Source: Flavobacteriales bacterium
GTDB taxonomy: Bacteria; Bacteroidota; Bacteroidia; Flavobacteriales; Schleiferiaceae
Direction: 5' to 3'
Length of the DNA stretch: 64,000 bases
NCBI GenBank assembly: GCA_017795025.1
Contig: CP051243.1
Location: forward strand, 1,853,501-1,917,500
The position numbers and the translations under genes are program-made. Positions 25,952-33,856 of the stretch are shown in pieces. How positions within the stretch are numbered: the stretch's first letter is position 1; every line of letters starts with the position of its first letter. The notes under the pieces were generated by a model, which did not search any database, was not told the origin of the DNA, and saw only the letters and a list, made by a program, of their open reading frames with translations.

Positions 25952-28342
25952 ATGAAAAATCCAGTATTCCTCTTTGTTTTCCTTGCTTTATGTTTGAGCA
26001 GCTTTGCCGGTCCCAAGGAAAAAGACATCCTACAAAACATCAAGGGTAGGGTCTTAGATGAGCAAAGTCAAACCCCGCTTCCAGGTGTAAACGTGATAGT
26101 ACAGATTAATAATGAATCCTTTGGTGCCAGCACCGATATGGATGGATACTACAAAGTGGAAGCGGTTCCTACCGGTCGAATTGACGTTCAATTTACCTTT
26201 ATTGGCTACGAAACAGTGACACTACGGAACATAGAGCTGCTGGGCTCGAAGGAACTTATCCTTAATACCAACCTGCGCGAAAGCACCGAAGTTTTAAGCG
26301 AAGTGGTGGTTACCGCCAAGGAGGAGAAAACCCGCACCAATAATGAGCGGGTCAATGTTTCGGGTCGCACCTTTAGCATTGAGGAAACCAAACGCTTTGC
26401 TGGAGCTAACAATGATGTATCTCGGATGGCCTCCAACTTTGCGGGGGTTCAAAGAGCCAATGACGCCACCAACGACATCGTTATCCGCGGAAACTCTCCT
26501 TTTGGTCTTATATGGCGCTTAGAGGGTTTAGACATTCCTAATCCCAATCACTTTGGGGGTTTTGGTGCCACTGGTGGTCCCGTAAGTATGCTTAACAATA
26601 ATGTGCTTTCGAATAGCGACTTTATCACCGGTGCTTTCCCATCGGATTATGGCGATGGTATTTCGGGTGTTTTTGATTTACAGATGAGGAATGGGAATTA
26701 TGAGAAACATGAATTTTTAGGGCAAATTGGTTTTAACGGATTGGAGTTTGGGGCAGAAGGACCAATTAACAAGGAAAAGAGGTCTTCCTACCTTATCAAT
26801 TACCGCTACTCCACCTTGGGGGTAATGTCGGCCATGGGTATTGATTTCGGCACTGGTACCGCCATCCCTGAATACCAAGATCTTAACCTAAAATTAAATT
26901 TCCCATCGCGTAAAATAGGGAACATTCAAATATTCGCTTTAGGAGGCGTAAGTGCCATTGACTTTTTAGACAGCGAAAATGAGGAAGAAGAAAGTGGTGG
27001 CTTTTACAGTGATAATGAAGACTTACGCAACCGAGTGAACACCGGAGTTATTGGCGCATCTCATCAGTACTTCTACAGCACCAAGACTTACAGTAAAGTA
27101 AGTTTGGCTTTTAGTGGCATTCAGAATAAGGTTTTGATCGATACCTTTAATGTAGATGGCAGCATAATCAGCCCCCAGTATCGCCAGAATTTCCAGCGCA
27201 GTAATATTCAGCTTAATGCCTTGGTTAATCACAAGTTCAATGTTAATCACGTACTTCGAGTGGGCTCTTATATTACTCGTCGTAACTATAATCTACTCGA
27301 CTCTGCCTATAGCTCCCCCCGTGGCGAGTTCCTCAACCTTCGCGATTTGCAAGGGAGCAATATGCTTTACCAGCCTTATGCCAACTGGCAATATCGAATA
27401 AACGATGAATGGGAAATGAATACTGGTTTACACGCAGTGATTACCCCCGAAAACAATCAATATAGCATCGAACCTCGCTGGGGAATGAGCTATCGCCTAA
27501 GCGCAAAAAGCAGTATTAATCTGGGCTATGGCTTGCACAGTCAGCTGCCCAATGAAATCCTACAATACAGTCAGGAAGTACTACCTGATGGCAGCATTTA
27601 CCAACCCAATTTAAATCTTGCCTATACTAAGAGTCATCACTTTGTAGCAGGTTACCAGCGCGCTTTTGCACAAACCTGGAACTTTAAAGCCGAGGCTTAT
27701 TATCAAAATATCTACGACGCCACCGTGGATGTGAAACCTAATTCGTACTCAAGCTTAAACTCTGGATCCTTCGATTTTGCCATCCCCGATTCGGCCCAAA
27801 GCACCGGCCGGGGTTATAACTACGGCTTAGACCTTACGGTAGAAAAGTTTATGGACAAGGGATTTTACTTTTTAAGCACCCTCTCCCTATTCGAATCACA
27901 GTACCGCGCCAGCGATGGCATTTGGAGAAACACGGCTTTTAACGGGAACTATGTTTGGAACGTGGTAAGCGGAAAGGAGTTTGTATTGAGCTCCGAGAAT
28001 GCCAAAAGTCGTCACACCCTTACGGTAGATGGCAAACTAACCCTGGCCGGTGGTCAGCGCTACACTCCCATTTTGCTTGCCGAATCCCGTTTAGCCGGAG
28101 AAGGCGTTTTTGATCGTGAGAACGCCTTTAGTGCCCAGTACGACCCCTACTTTAGAGCCGACATTCGCATTGGCTATAAAATTGCCGGAGCACGTTTTAC
28201 CCAAGAGTGGGCGGTGGACATCCAAAACTTCACCAATCAACAAAATCCATTTGGACAAAGCTTTAATGCCGAAAGCGGGGAAGTAGAAACCACCTATCAA
28301 TTAGGCTTATTTCCAATGTTCTTATACCGAGTAACATTTTAA
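25952..28342 (+). CDS. TonB-dependent receptor with carboxypeptidase-like N-terminal domain
   Basis: A 796-residue outer-membrane protein. A signal peptide ends near FAGP (23). A CarboxypepD_reg-like beta domain follows at about 30-115 (GRVLDEQSQTPLPGVNVIV), then a plug domain at about 130-235 (NDIVIRGNSPFGLIWRLEGL), and a 22-strand-type barrel that ends in FPMFLYRVTF with the aromatic C-terminus recognised by BAM. It takes up an unknown ligand using TonB energy. No SusD partner is adjacent, so it is not a typical glycan PUL. A terminator follows, then a DUF3291-like gene and a LytS/LytTR pair on the same strand. Confidence 0.92.
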   Translation: MKNPVFLFVFLALCLSSFAGPKEKDILQNIKGRVLDEQSQTPLPGVNVIVQINNESFGASTDMDGYYKVEAVPTGRIDVQFTFIGYETVTLRNIELLGSKELILNTNLRESTEVLSEVVVTAKEEKTRTNNERVNVSGRTFSIEETKRFAGANNDVSRMASNFAGVQRANDATNDIVIRGNSPFGLIWRLEGLDIPNPNHFGGFGATGGPVSMLNNNVLSNSDFITGAFPSDYGDGISGVFDLQMRNGNYEKHEFLGQIGFNGLEFGAEGPINKEKRSSYLINYRYSTLGVMSAMGIDFGTGTAIPEYQDLNLKLNFPSRKIGNIQIFALGGVSAIDFLDSENEEEESGGFYSDNEDLRNRVNTGVIGASHQYFYSTKTYSKVSLAFSGIQNKVLIDTFNVDGSIISPQYRQNFQRSNIQLNALVNHKFNVNHVLRVGSYITRRNYNLLDSAYSSPRGEFLNLRDLQGSNMLYQPYANWQYRINDEWEMNTGLHAVITPENNQYSIEPRWGMSYRLSAKSSINLGYGLHSQLPNEILQYSQEVLPDGSIYQPNLNLAYTKSHHFVAGYQRAFAQTWNFKAEAYYQNIYDATVDVKPNSYSSLNSGSFDFAIPDSAQSTGRGYNYGLDLTVEKFMDKGFYFLSTLSLFESQYRASDGIWRNTAFNGNYVWNVVSGKEFVLSSENAKSRHTLTVDGKLTLAGGQRYTPILLAESRLAGEGVFDRENAFSAQYDPYFRADIRIGYKIAGARFTQEWAVDIQNFTNQQNPFGQSFNAESGEVETTYQLGLFPMFLYRVTF

Positions 28343-28346
28343 TCAA

Positions 28347-28372
28347 GGGGGGAGCAATGGGCTCCCCTTTCA
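28347..28372 (+). terminator. intrinsic terminator after the TonB receptor
   Basis: A hairpin with arms GGGGAGC and GCTCCCC and a short loop is followed by TTT and a U-rich stretch, just after the receptor stop codon. It covers an ATG at 28357, which argues against that codon as the start of the next gene. Confidence 0.65.
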
Positions 28373-28386
28373 AAACTTTTCAGAAT

Positions 28387-28761
28387 ATGTATGTATCTGT
28401 AACCTCCTTTTTGGTTAAATCCCCTTGGGCCAATTTATTCTTCCAAATGCACGCTATGATGTCCTTTATGCAAGCTCGGAAGTCAAAAGGAATTATTAAG
28501 TCCGAAACCTTTTCCCCTTTTCGCAGGGTTTACAGTACTCTTACCCACTGGGAAAGCAAGGAGGACATGCTAAAATTCCGCAATTCGGGAGCCCATTTAA
28601 AAGCGATGCAGCTGAGTGCCAAAATGGGAAAGGGTATTACGACCGGCTGGGAAAGTGATTTAATGGTAGATCGCGAATCTGCTTTAAAACGATTGCATAC
28701 TGAAAAAGGAAGCTTAATTTCGGAGCATGTCGAAGGGAATAAATTGGTCAAGACTCTTTAA
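28387..28761 (+). CDS. DUF3291-like small protein (dimeric ABM-type fold)
   Basis: About 124 residues from the Met of MYVSVTSFLVKSPW. It resembles DUF3291/antibiotic-biosynthesis-monooxygenase-like proteins: STLTHWESKEDMLKFRNSGA followed by HLKAMQLSAKMGKG. The family fold is a small alpha/beta dimer; function is often unknown, and some bind haem or small aromatics. An ATG 30 bp earlier lies inside the terminator hairpin and is less likely. The 3-prime end overlaps the LytS-type kinase gene by 35 bp, which suggests coupled translation. Confidence 0.68.
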   Translation: MYVSVTSFLVKSPWANLFFQMHAMMSFMQARKSKGIIKSETFSPFRRVYSTLTHWESKEDMLKFRNSGAHLKAMQLSAKMGKGITTGWESDLMVDRESALKRLHTEKGSLISEHVEGNKLVKTL

Positions 28762-29812
28762 ACAAGTCTTCCAAAAAAGAAATTTTCTTGCGGTTTTAGT
28801 GATTGGCTTTTTTCCGCCATTAATAGGACTGATACAGGTTTTAAGTGGCATAGAGCCAAGCCCCACATCCGATTACGGTTTATCGCATTTCCTTATGGGT
28901 TGGGTGTATTCCTATATCGTAACCGCTTCCCTCTATTTTGGTTGTGCTTTCGTTATTCATGGACTTAACCACAAGCTGCCCTGGAAAGGAAATATCACCA
29001 AGCGCTTGCTAATTGAAATCCCTTTGATTTTGCTCTACGCTACAAGCACACAAACTTTTATCCTGTGGGCTCTGGAGGGCACTCCCTTTATTTACATAGA
29101 TGGCAAATTGGAATTGAAAGACTACATCTCCAATATCCTATTTAGCAATACCATCACAGTTATTGTGATCATTCTGGTTGAGGGGGTTTACTTTTTCCGG
29201 AATTGGCGCGAGACTTTAGTGGCCACCGAACGCCTGGAAAAGGAAAATGCTCAGAGTCAGCTGGCCAATTTAAGAGCCCAACTTGATCCACACTTTATGT
29301 TTAACAGCCTCAATGTGTTAGCAGGCTTAATTCGCCAAAACCCCTCTAGGGCGGAGGATTTTGTGGAGGATTTTGCGCGCGTGTATCGACACATGCTAGA
29401 GGTTAAGGATCAAATGGTTGTGCCTATTGAAGAAGAGATTCGCTTTACCCAGCAATATTTACGCTTACAGCAAACCCGTTTTCAGGAAGGATTGGAAGTA
29501 CACTGGAACATCAGTGAAAAGGCCAAAACTGGCTATATCCCGCCCCTCTCTTTGCAAGAACTTATCAGCAACGCCATAAAGCATAATACCATTCATAAGG
29601 ACCGGGTTCTCAAACTAAATATAAGCTCATCGGAGGACCGCTTGATAATAGAGAACAACCTTCAGGCAAGAGAAGGTAAGGCCGAAAGCACTGGAATGGG
29701 GCTTGAAAACATCCGCGCCCGATACGATTTACTTAAGGCTGCAGCTCCGAAGTTCGAATTAAGCGAAACTTCCTTTAAAGCCACTTTACCTATAATGCAT
29801 GTAGAAGAATGA
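28727..29812 (+). CDS. LytS-type sensor histidine kinase (His_kinase family)
   Basis: A 361-residue membrane kinase. Four hydrophobic helices occupy about 15-165 (LAVLVIGFFPPLIGLIQVL, and others), followed by a coiled linker and a LytS/YehU-type phospho-acceptor AQLDPHFMFNSLNVLAGLIR, then a reduced ATPase domain (LQELISNAIKHNTI, GMGLENIRARYDLL). It would phosphorylate the LytTR regulator whose start overlaps its stop by 4 bp (ATGA). The start at 28727 overlaps the upstream gene. No dedicated sensor domain beyond the membrane helices is visible; signal unknown. Confidence 0.9.
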   Translation: MSKGINWSRLFKQVFQKRNFLAVLVIGFFPPLIGLIQVLSGIEPSPTSDYGLSHFLMGWVYSYIVTASLYFGCAFVIHGLNHKLPWKGNITKRLLIEIPLILLYATSTQTFILWALEGTPFIYIDGKLELKDYISNILFSNTITVIVIILVEGVYFFRNWRETLVATERLEKENAQSQLANLRAQLDPHFMFNSLNVLAGLIRQNPSRAEDFVEDFARVYRHMLEVKDQMVVPIEEEIRFTQQYLRLQQTRFQEGLEVHWNISEKAKTGYIPPLSLQELISNAIKHNTIHKDRVLKLNISSSEDRLIIENNLQAREGKAESTGMGLENIRARYDLLKAAAPKFELSETSFKATLPIMHVEE

Positions 29813-30567
29813 AGTATCTGATTATAGAAGATGAAGTTTTAGCCGCAGAGCGCCTTTTGGAGAAGATTCAAACCTTACGTCCCGCTTGGAACTGCCTAAA
29901 GGTTTTAGGTTCGATAAAAGAAATGAATGAAGAACTACAAAACACGCAGGCTGACTTGGCCTTTGTAGATATACATTTAGGAGATGGGAGTTCTTTTCTC
30001 GCCTTGGAAAAATGGCAAGTAAACTTCCCTCTCATCTTTACCACTGCCTACGACCAATATGCTATCCGCGCTTTTAAGCTTAACAGTATCGACTACCTCT
30101 TAAAGCCTATCCACCAAGACGATTTAGAATTGGCAATTCAGAAATTAGAGCGCCAAACAGATCGCTCACATGCAAGTCCCAATTGGACAGAATTACTGAA
30201 CAGTTTGCAGCCAAAGTATAAGGAACGGTTTTTAGTTTCGAGTGGAGAGCGCTTGCGTTCGATTAGCAGCAAAGAAGTAGCTTTTTTCCATGCTTCTGGC
30301 AAACATTGCTTCCTTACGCTTTTTACGGGGCAAGAATATTTAGTGGATGGCACCCTAAGAGAGCTCGGTGAGCAATTAAACCCCAAGCAGTTTTTTCAGA
30401 TAAACCGTAAGTATCTGATAAATTTAGATTGTATTGATGAGCTACAAGCCTATTCCAAATCGAGGGTAAAAGTAAAAACCAAACCCGCTTTACCGGAAGA
30501 AGGGATTGTAAGCTCCGAACGAGCAGCCCGCTTTAAAGCCTGGCTGCAGGGAGACCTTAGCGAATAG
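29809..30567 (+). CDS. LytTR-family response regulator
   Basis: A 252-residue regulator with a receiver domain (IIEDEVLAAERLLEKIQTL; phosphorylated Asp in DLAFVDIHLGDG; TTAYDQYAIRAFKLNSIDYL) and a C-terminal LytTR DNA-binding domain at about 150-245 (KEVAFFHASGKHCFLTLF, FFQINRKYLINLDCID). Translationally coupled to the LytS kinase. The stop lies inside the end of a convergent small gene (11-bp overlap). The cotranscribed TonB receptor is a possible target, but this is inference from position. Confidence 0.92.
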   Translation: MKYLIIEDEVLAAERLLEKIQTLRPAWNCLKVLGSIKEMNEELQNTQADLAFVDIHLGDGSSFLALEKWQVNFPLIFTTAYDQYAIRAFKLNSIDYLLKPIHQDDLELAIQKLERQTDRSHASPNWTELLNSLQPKYKERFLVSSGERLRSISSKEVAFFHASGKHCFLTLFTGQEYLVDGTLRELGEQLNPKQFFQINRKYLINLDCIDELQAYSKSRVKVKTKPALPEEGIVSSERAARFKAWLQGDLSE

Positions 30568-30730
30568 CTAAAACTTCAATTCGTTTTGCTACGTGCTCCG
30601 CTTTGGCAATTATGCTCTTGCTCTTTTCGATGTCAATGCTAGCGACATTTTTCGCTTCATGCATTAATCTTCCATACTGCCGTTGGAGCACCTCCAACTC
30701 TGATCTGCCTTTAAATAACCTTCCCAACAT
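30557..30730 (-). CDS. Lacal_2735-like small protein (paralogue A)
   Basis: A 57-residue protein that begins MLGRLFKGRSELEVLQRQYG and ends AEHVAKRIEVLAIR. It is clearly paralogous to the protein at 30922: both open with a hydrophobic-basic Met-x-Gly-x-x-Phe-Lys head and continue as one amphipathic helix (ELEVLQRQYGRLMHEAK against EKEKLQEQYSKLLKESHRL). This is the pattern of the short Lacal_2735 proteins of Bacteroidota, whose function is unknown. Its stop overlaps the end of the convergent LytTR gene by 11 bp. Confidence 0.72.
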   Translation of the reverse strand: MLGRLFKGRSELEVLQRQYGRLMHEAKNVASIDIEKSKSIIAKAEHVAKRIEVLAIR

Positions 30731-30921
30731 TATTCAAAAAATTTTAATACTAGCTTAACGCTTCGCAATTAAAAATGTTTGAATGACACTTTAAAATTTT
30801 GTTGAAAAGTTTAAGCCTACTTTTAAACAGCTAGCCTTAAAAATTCAAGCAGGGCTAAGGCTTTCCGCTCGAAAAAAACTTAACATTGGGTAAATCAGTG
30901 TTTAAACTTATAAACAGCTCT
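30731..30921. other. AT-rich spacer between the two Lacal_2735 paralogues
   Basis: About 190 bp without a coding frame. It should contain the promoter of the paralogue at 30730, but no clean TAnnTTTG was found in it on the minus strand. Nothing else seen. Confidence 0.4.
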
Positions 30922-31086
30922 TTAGCTCAGTTCTTCAATTTTTCGAGCAACCGCATCGGCCTCCGCGGCTTTCTTATCGCTTTCGGCCCGATTGATAGTT
31001 GATAAACGATGAGATTCCTTGAGGAGCTTTGAATACTGTTCCTGTAATTTTTCTTTCTCCGACTTCTTCTTGAATAATCCGAACAT
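30922..31086 (-). CDS. Lacal_2735-family small protein (paralogue B)
   Basis: A 54-residue protein starting at MFGLFKKKSEKEKLQEQYSK (six residues upstream, from a Met at 31104, are an alternative). It is almost entirely helical and charged, with end ADAVARKIEELS, and matches what I recall of the Lacal_2735 family of Bacteroidota. The role is unknown. It lies about 190 bp from paralogue A on the same strand, and 83 bp below the LytTR operon that starts at 31901. The MFGLF head could attach to a membrane or a partner. Confidence 0.78.
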   Translation of the reverse strand: MFGLFKKKSEKEKLQEQYSKLLKESHRLSTINRAESDKKAAEADAVARKIEELS

Positions 31087-31169
31087 GCTTTGGTGTTTCT
31101 GCAAACAACGGAAGCAAGCCTTAGGAGTTCACGGGCTATGGAAAAAACATTCCTTAAGCGGCCTTAATT

Positions 31170-31901
31170 TTAGAGGCCTAGTAATTCCTTTAAATCCGAA
31201 AAGCCACTTCTGCTAATCGGAATGCGGGAACCATCTTTTAAAAGGGCGAGATGATCATTCTTACCATAAGGGTCGAGGCGCTCTATCTTTTCCACGTTTA
31301 AGAGGTGCGAACGGTGGACCCTCATAAAAAGCGGCTTGGGTAAAAGCTTTTCGTAGTGGCTTAAAGTTTTCTTCTTCGCATAAGTTCCTTTCTCGGAAAC
31401 AATTTGCACATAATCGCCATCGGCCTCAATGCGAATTAAATCGGGATAAGGGATAATGCGAATGCGGCCTCCATCTTTAACCACTAAACGTTCTCTAGGA
31501 CTATGATCGCGTTCTTTTTGGAGGGCGCTAATGGCTTCTTGCATGTGTTGAGGCTGGGCCTGAAACTTCGCTAAGGCCTGGGCAAAACGCTCTTCCGAAA
31601 AGGGCTTAAGTAGATAGTCGACGGCATTGGTCTCAAAAGCCTTAAGCGCATATTCGTCGAAAGCGGTGGTGAAGATAATTGGTGGCGGATTCTCTAAAAG
31701 CTCCAAAAGTTCAAAGCCAGTTAGTTTGGGCATTTGCACATCTAGGAAAATTAAATCCGGCTTTTCTTGCTGAATGGCCTTCATGGCGGCAAAGCCATCT
31801 AAACAACGATCTAAGATTTTGAAATCAGGAAAGGCCTCCAAATATTCCTGTACCAAATCGGCCGCTAAGGGCTCATCATCAACTATTAATACTTTAAACA
31901 T
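31170..31901 (-). CDS. LytTR-family response regulator
   Basis: A 243-residue regulator: receiver domain (KVLIVDDEPLAADLVQEYL; Asp in LIFLDVQMPKLTGFELL; TTAFDEYALKAFETNAVDYL) and LytTR DNA-binding domain at about 145-240 (LIRIEADGDYVQIVSEKG, FMRVHRSHLLNVEKIERLDP). It overlaps the LytS gene by 8 bp and is cotranscribed with it and with the LiaF-like gene (order on the minus strand: LiaF-like, LytS, LytTR). It is about as similar in layout to the LytTR protein at 29809 as any family member would be. Confidence 0.93.
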   Translation of the reverse strand: MFKVLIVDDEPLAADLVQEYLEAFPDFKILDRCLDGFAAMKAIQQEKPDLIFLDVQMPKLTGFELLELLENPPPIIFTTAFDEYALKAFETNAVDYLLKPFSEERFAQALAKFQAQPQHMQEAISALQKERDHSPRERLVVKDGGRIRIIPYPDLIRIEADGDYVQIVSEKGTYAKKKTLSHYEKLLPKPLFMRVHRSHLLNVEKIERLDPYGKNDHLALLKDGSRIPISRSGFSDLKELLGL

Positions 31902-32931
31902 GGCTTTGGGGTATGCTTAATTGGGCGATAAAAGTTCCGTTTTCTATACGTGTTTCAAGTAAATCCGTTCTCCCATAAATTAAATACAGTCGCCTTTTAA
32001 TGCTCGGTAATCCGAAGCCGGTCCCTCCGATATCGGAACTACCTTCCTCGAAGGGATTGCGAACCTCGATCCACAGACGTTTTTCCTTAAGGGTGCATTT
32101 TAAAGTTATGGTTAAGTCCTCGGTAGTACCGTACAGGCCATACTTGATGGCATTTTCAATTAAGGGCTGAATTAAAAGGGAAGGTAATTTCTGCTTTAAG
32201 CAGCCCTCTTCCACCTTCCTTTGGATGTTTAAGCGATGCCCAAAGCGAACCTGTTCCAGGTCGAGGTACAAGTTGAGGTGATTAATTTCTTCTTCTAGGC
32301 TGAGTAAATCGTTATGCTCTCGCTTTAAAGTTCCGCGTAAAAACTCGCTTAACTTTTGGGTCATTTGCCGGGCATCCTTGGGTCGAGAACCAATTAAGGA
32401 GTTGATAGAGTTTAAGGCATTGAAAAGGAAATGCGGTTGGATTTGCTGTCGCAACTTAAAAAGTTCGGCTTCCTTCGACATTCGTTCTATTTCCTGTTGG
32501 CGTTTTTCGGCCGCGTTGCGCTCATCCAAGCGATACCACATCAGCGAAAAGCCAATGGCCCCCGCAATTAATAAGTAGCCAACGGTTATCCGAAAAGGGA
32601 AGCTTTCGGTCATCCAGAGCTTTACCTCATCTTCATAAATAGACTCAAAAATCCAGGCAGCCGATTCTTCCCAAATTCCAACCAGCAGTAAAGGAGCGGC
32701 CAAAACAATGAAAAGCTGATAATTGCGCGGATGGTAAAAGCTAAAGGTGTTAATCAATCCAAAAACCAAGAGACCGAGTAAGCTCCAATGCACAAAGGCA
32801 TCGAGGCCTGCGACTATGGGCTTAATATCGCGGCCCCAGTACATATAAGAAACCTGCACTCCCATGAGGAGCACCAACACTCCCAGGAAGTACAGGAAAT
32901 TATAGGACTTGAGCAGTGGATTTTGTGCCAT
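31894..32931 (-). CDS. LytS-type sensor histidine kinase
   Basis: A 345-residue membrane kinase with four hydrophobic helices in the first 140 residues (FLYFLGVLVLLMGVQVSYMY, HWSLLGLLVFGLINTFSFY), then the phospho-acceptor region RQQIQPHFLFNALNSINSLI and a short ATPase domain (LIQPLIENAIKYGLYG, GTGFGLPSIKRRLYLIYG). It should phosphorylate the overlapping LytTR regulator. The LiaF-like membrane protein encoded 21 bp upstream may modulate it, as LiaF does LiaS in Firmicutes; that link is inference. Confidence 0.92.
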   Translation of the reverse strand: MAQNPLLKSYNFLYFLGVLVLLMGVQVSYMYWGRDIKPIVAGLDAFVHWSLLGLLVFGLINTFSFYHPRNYQLFIVLAAPLLLVGIWEESAAWIFESIYEDEVKLWMTESFPFRITVGYLLIAGAIGFSLMWYRLDERNAAEKRQQEIERMSKEAELFKLRQQIQPHFLFNALNSINSLIGSRPKDARQMTQKLSEFLRGTLKREHNDLLSLEEEINHLNLYLDLEQVRFGHRLNIQRKVEEGCLKQKLPSLLIQPLIENAIKYGLYGTTEDLTITLKCTLKEKRLWIEVRNPFEEGSSDIGGTGFGLPSIKRRLYLIYGRTDLLETRIENGTFIAQLSIPQSHV

Positions 32932-32952
32932 TGCTACAAGGTACTAAGGATC

Positions 32953-33645
32953 TTAATAATTTACGATCTCCAGGCCACCGAATGCAACTGTACCGCTCAG
33001 GTAAAGCACCTTGCTATCGTCGGGCATCACCTCAACTACAGAGTGGCGCTTATCATCGACCCCACCAAAAAGGCTGGTCACCTCGGGGCGCACTTCCCAA
33101 TTTTTAGGCACAAACAATTTGGCGCCACCAAAAAGCACGGTCATTTCCAAATGGGCGGTTCCTTGAATATCTGCATTCATCAAATTAAGCTCGGTTCCAC
33201 CGAAAATGGTAACCACTTCCCCACCGGCAAATGCTTTAGAGTGAATGTTCCGCTTTACTCCGTTAAAGATGGCAATGGAGTCGAGTTTATCGGCTTCATC
33301 ACCGCTGTAGGAATCCATTTTGGCCGCCCTTAGGCGCGATTGGAAAATGATGGTTAAGCCAACGGCAATAACTAAGATGGGCCAGAAGTAATGCCAGATA
33401 TTAAAATCGAAGTAGAAGAAGTCGTCGATTAAAAGCAGCCCTCCTAGTCCCATTAATACATAGGAAGTGGGATTGCGAAATTTAGAGGCAATTCCCACCG
33501 AAGCACCAATGGCAATTAATAGCATTTCGATACTCCATAGCCAATCGGGGAATTGTACTCCCATGCGGCGCATAAACCATACGATACCGATACCCAAGAT
33601 GGCGATACCGACGTAAATGGATTTATTTCTCTGTTGTGTTGACAT
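32953..33645 (-). CDS. LiaF-like membrane protein
   Basis: A 230-residue protein. Four hydrophobic helices occupy about 8-105 (IYVGIAILGIGIVWFMRRMG, YVLMGLGGLLLIDDFFYFD, HYFWPILVIAVGLTIIFQ). The C-terminal 110 residues are a beta-rich repeat domain as in LiaF/YvqF (DSIAIFNGVKRNIHSKAFAG, VVTIFGGTELNLMNADI, TVLFGGAKLFVPKNWEV). LiaF restrains the LiaRS stress system in Firmicutes; here the neighbours are a LytS/LytTR pair. It is the first gene of that operon. Confidence 0.85.
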   Translation of the reverse strand: MSTQQRNKSIYVGIAILGIGIVWFMRRMGVQFPDWLWSIEMLLIAIGASVGIASKFRNPTSYVLMGLGGLLLIDDFFYFDFNIWHYFWPILVIAVGLTIIFQSRLRAAKMDSYSGDEADKLDSIAIFNGVKRNIHSKAFAGGEVVTIFGGTELNLMNADIQGTAHLEMTVLFGGAKLFVPKNWEVRPEVTSLFGGVDDKRHSVVEVMPDDSKVLYLSGTVAFGGLEIVNY

Positions 33646-33802
33646 GTTTGAAGAATTTAAAAGGATTCGTTTTTTTCGTTCTTATGTTTTAGTGGTACTA
33701 AAGTAGAACGAGGTTCTCATCTGCCGAAAGGCCCATAGCCGTAAAGCTTTAGAGAAGTCGGTGAATGGTGGAATTTGGTAGATGGTGTATTTAGCGCAAA
33801 AC

Positions 33803-33837
33803 AAAAAAGCCGCTTCGAATCACTTCAAAGCGGCTTT
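33803..33837 (-). terminator. intrinsic terminator after serA
   Basis: A 10-bp stem (AAGCCGCTTT side and AAAGCGGCTT side) followed on the minus strand by six T. It lies 20 bp after the serA stop codon and ends the serC-serA operon. Confidence 0.88.
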
Positions 33838-33856
33838 AAATAAAGCGTTCAAGAGG

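Noticed and set aside
28357..28386. Earlier ATG for the DUF3291-like gene
   Set aside because: This ATG is in the loop of the terminator hairpin after the TonB receptor; the Met at 28387 fits better.
31159..31180. Weak inverted repeat GGCCT/AGGCC at the end of the LytTR gene
   Set aside because: The stem is 5 bp and lacks a close T run on the minus strand, so it was not called a terminator.
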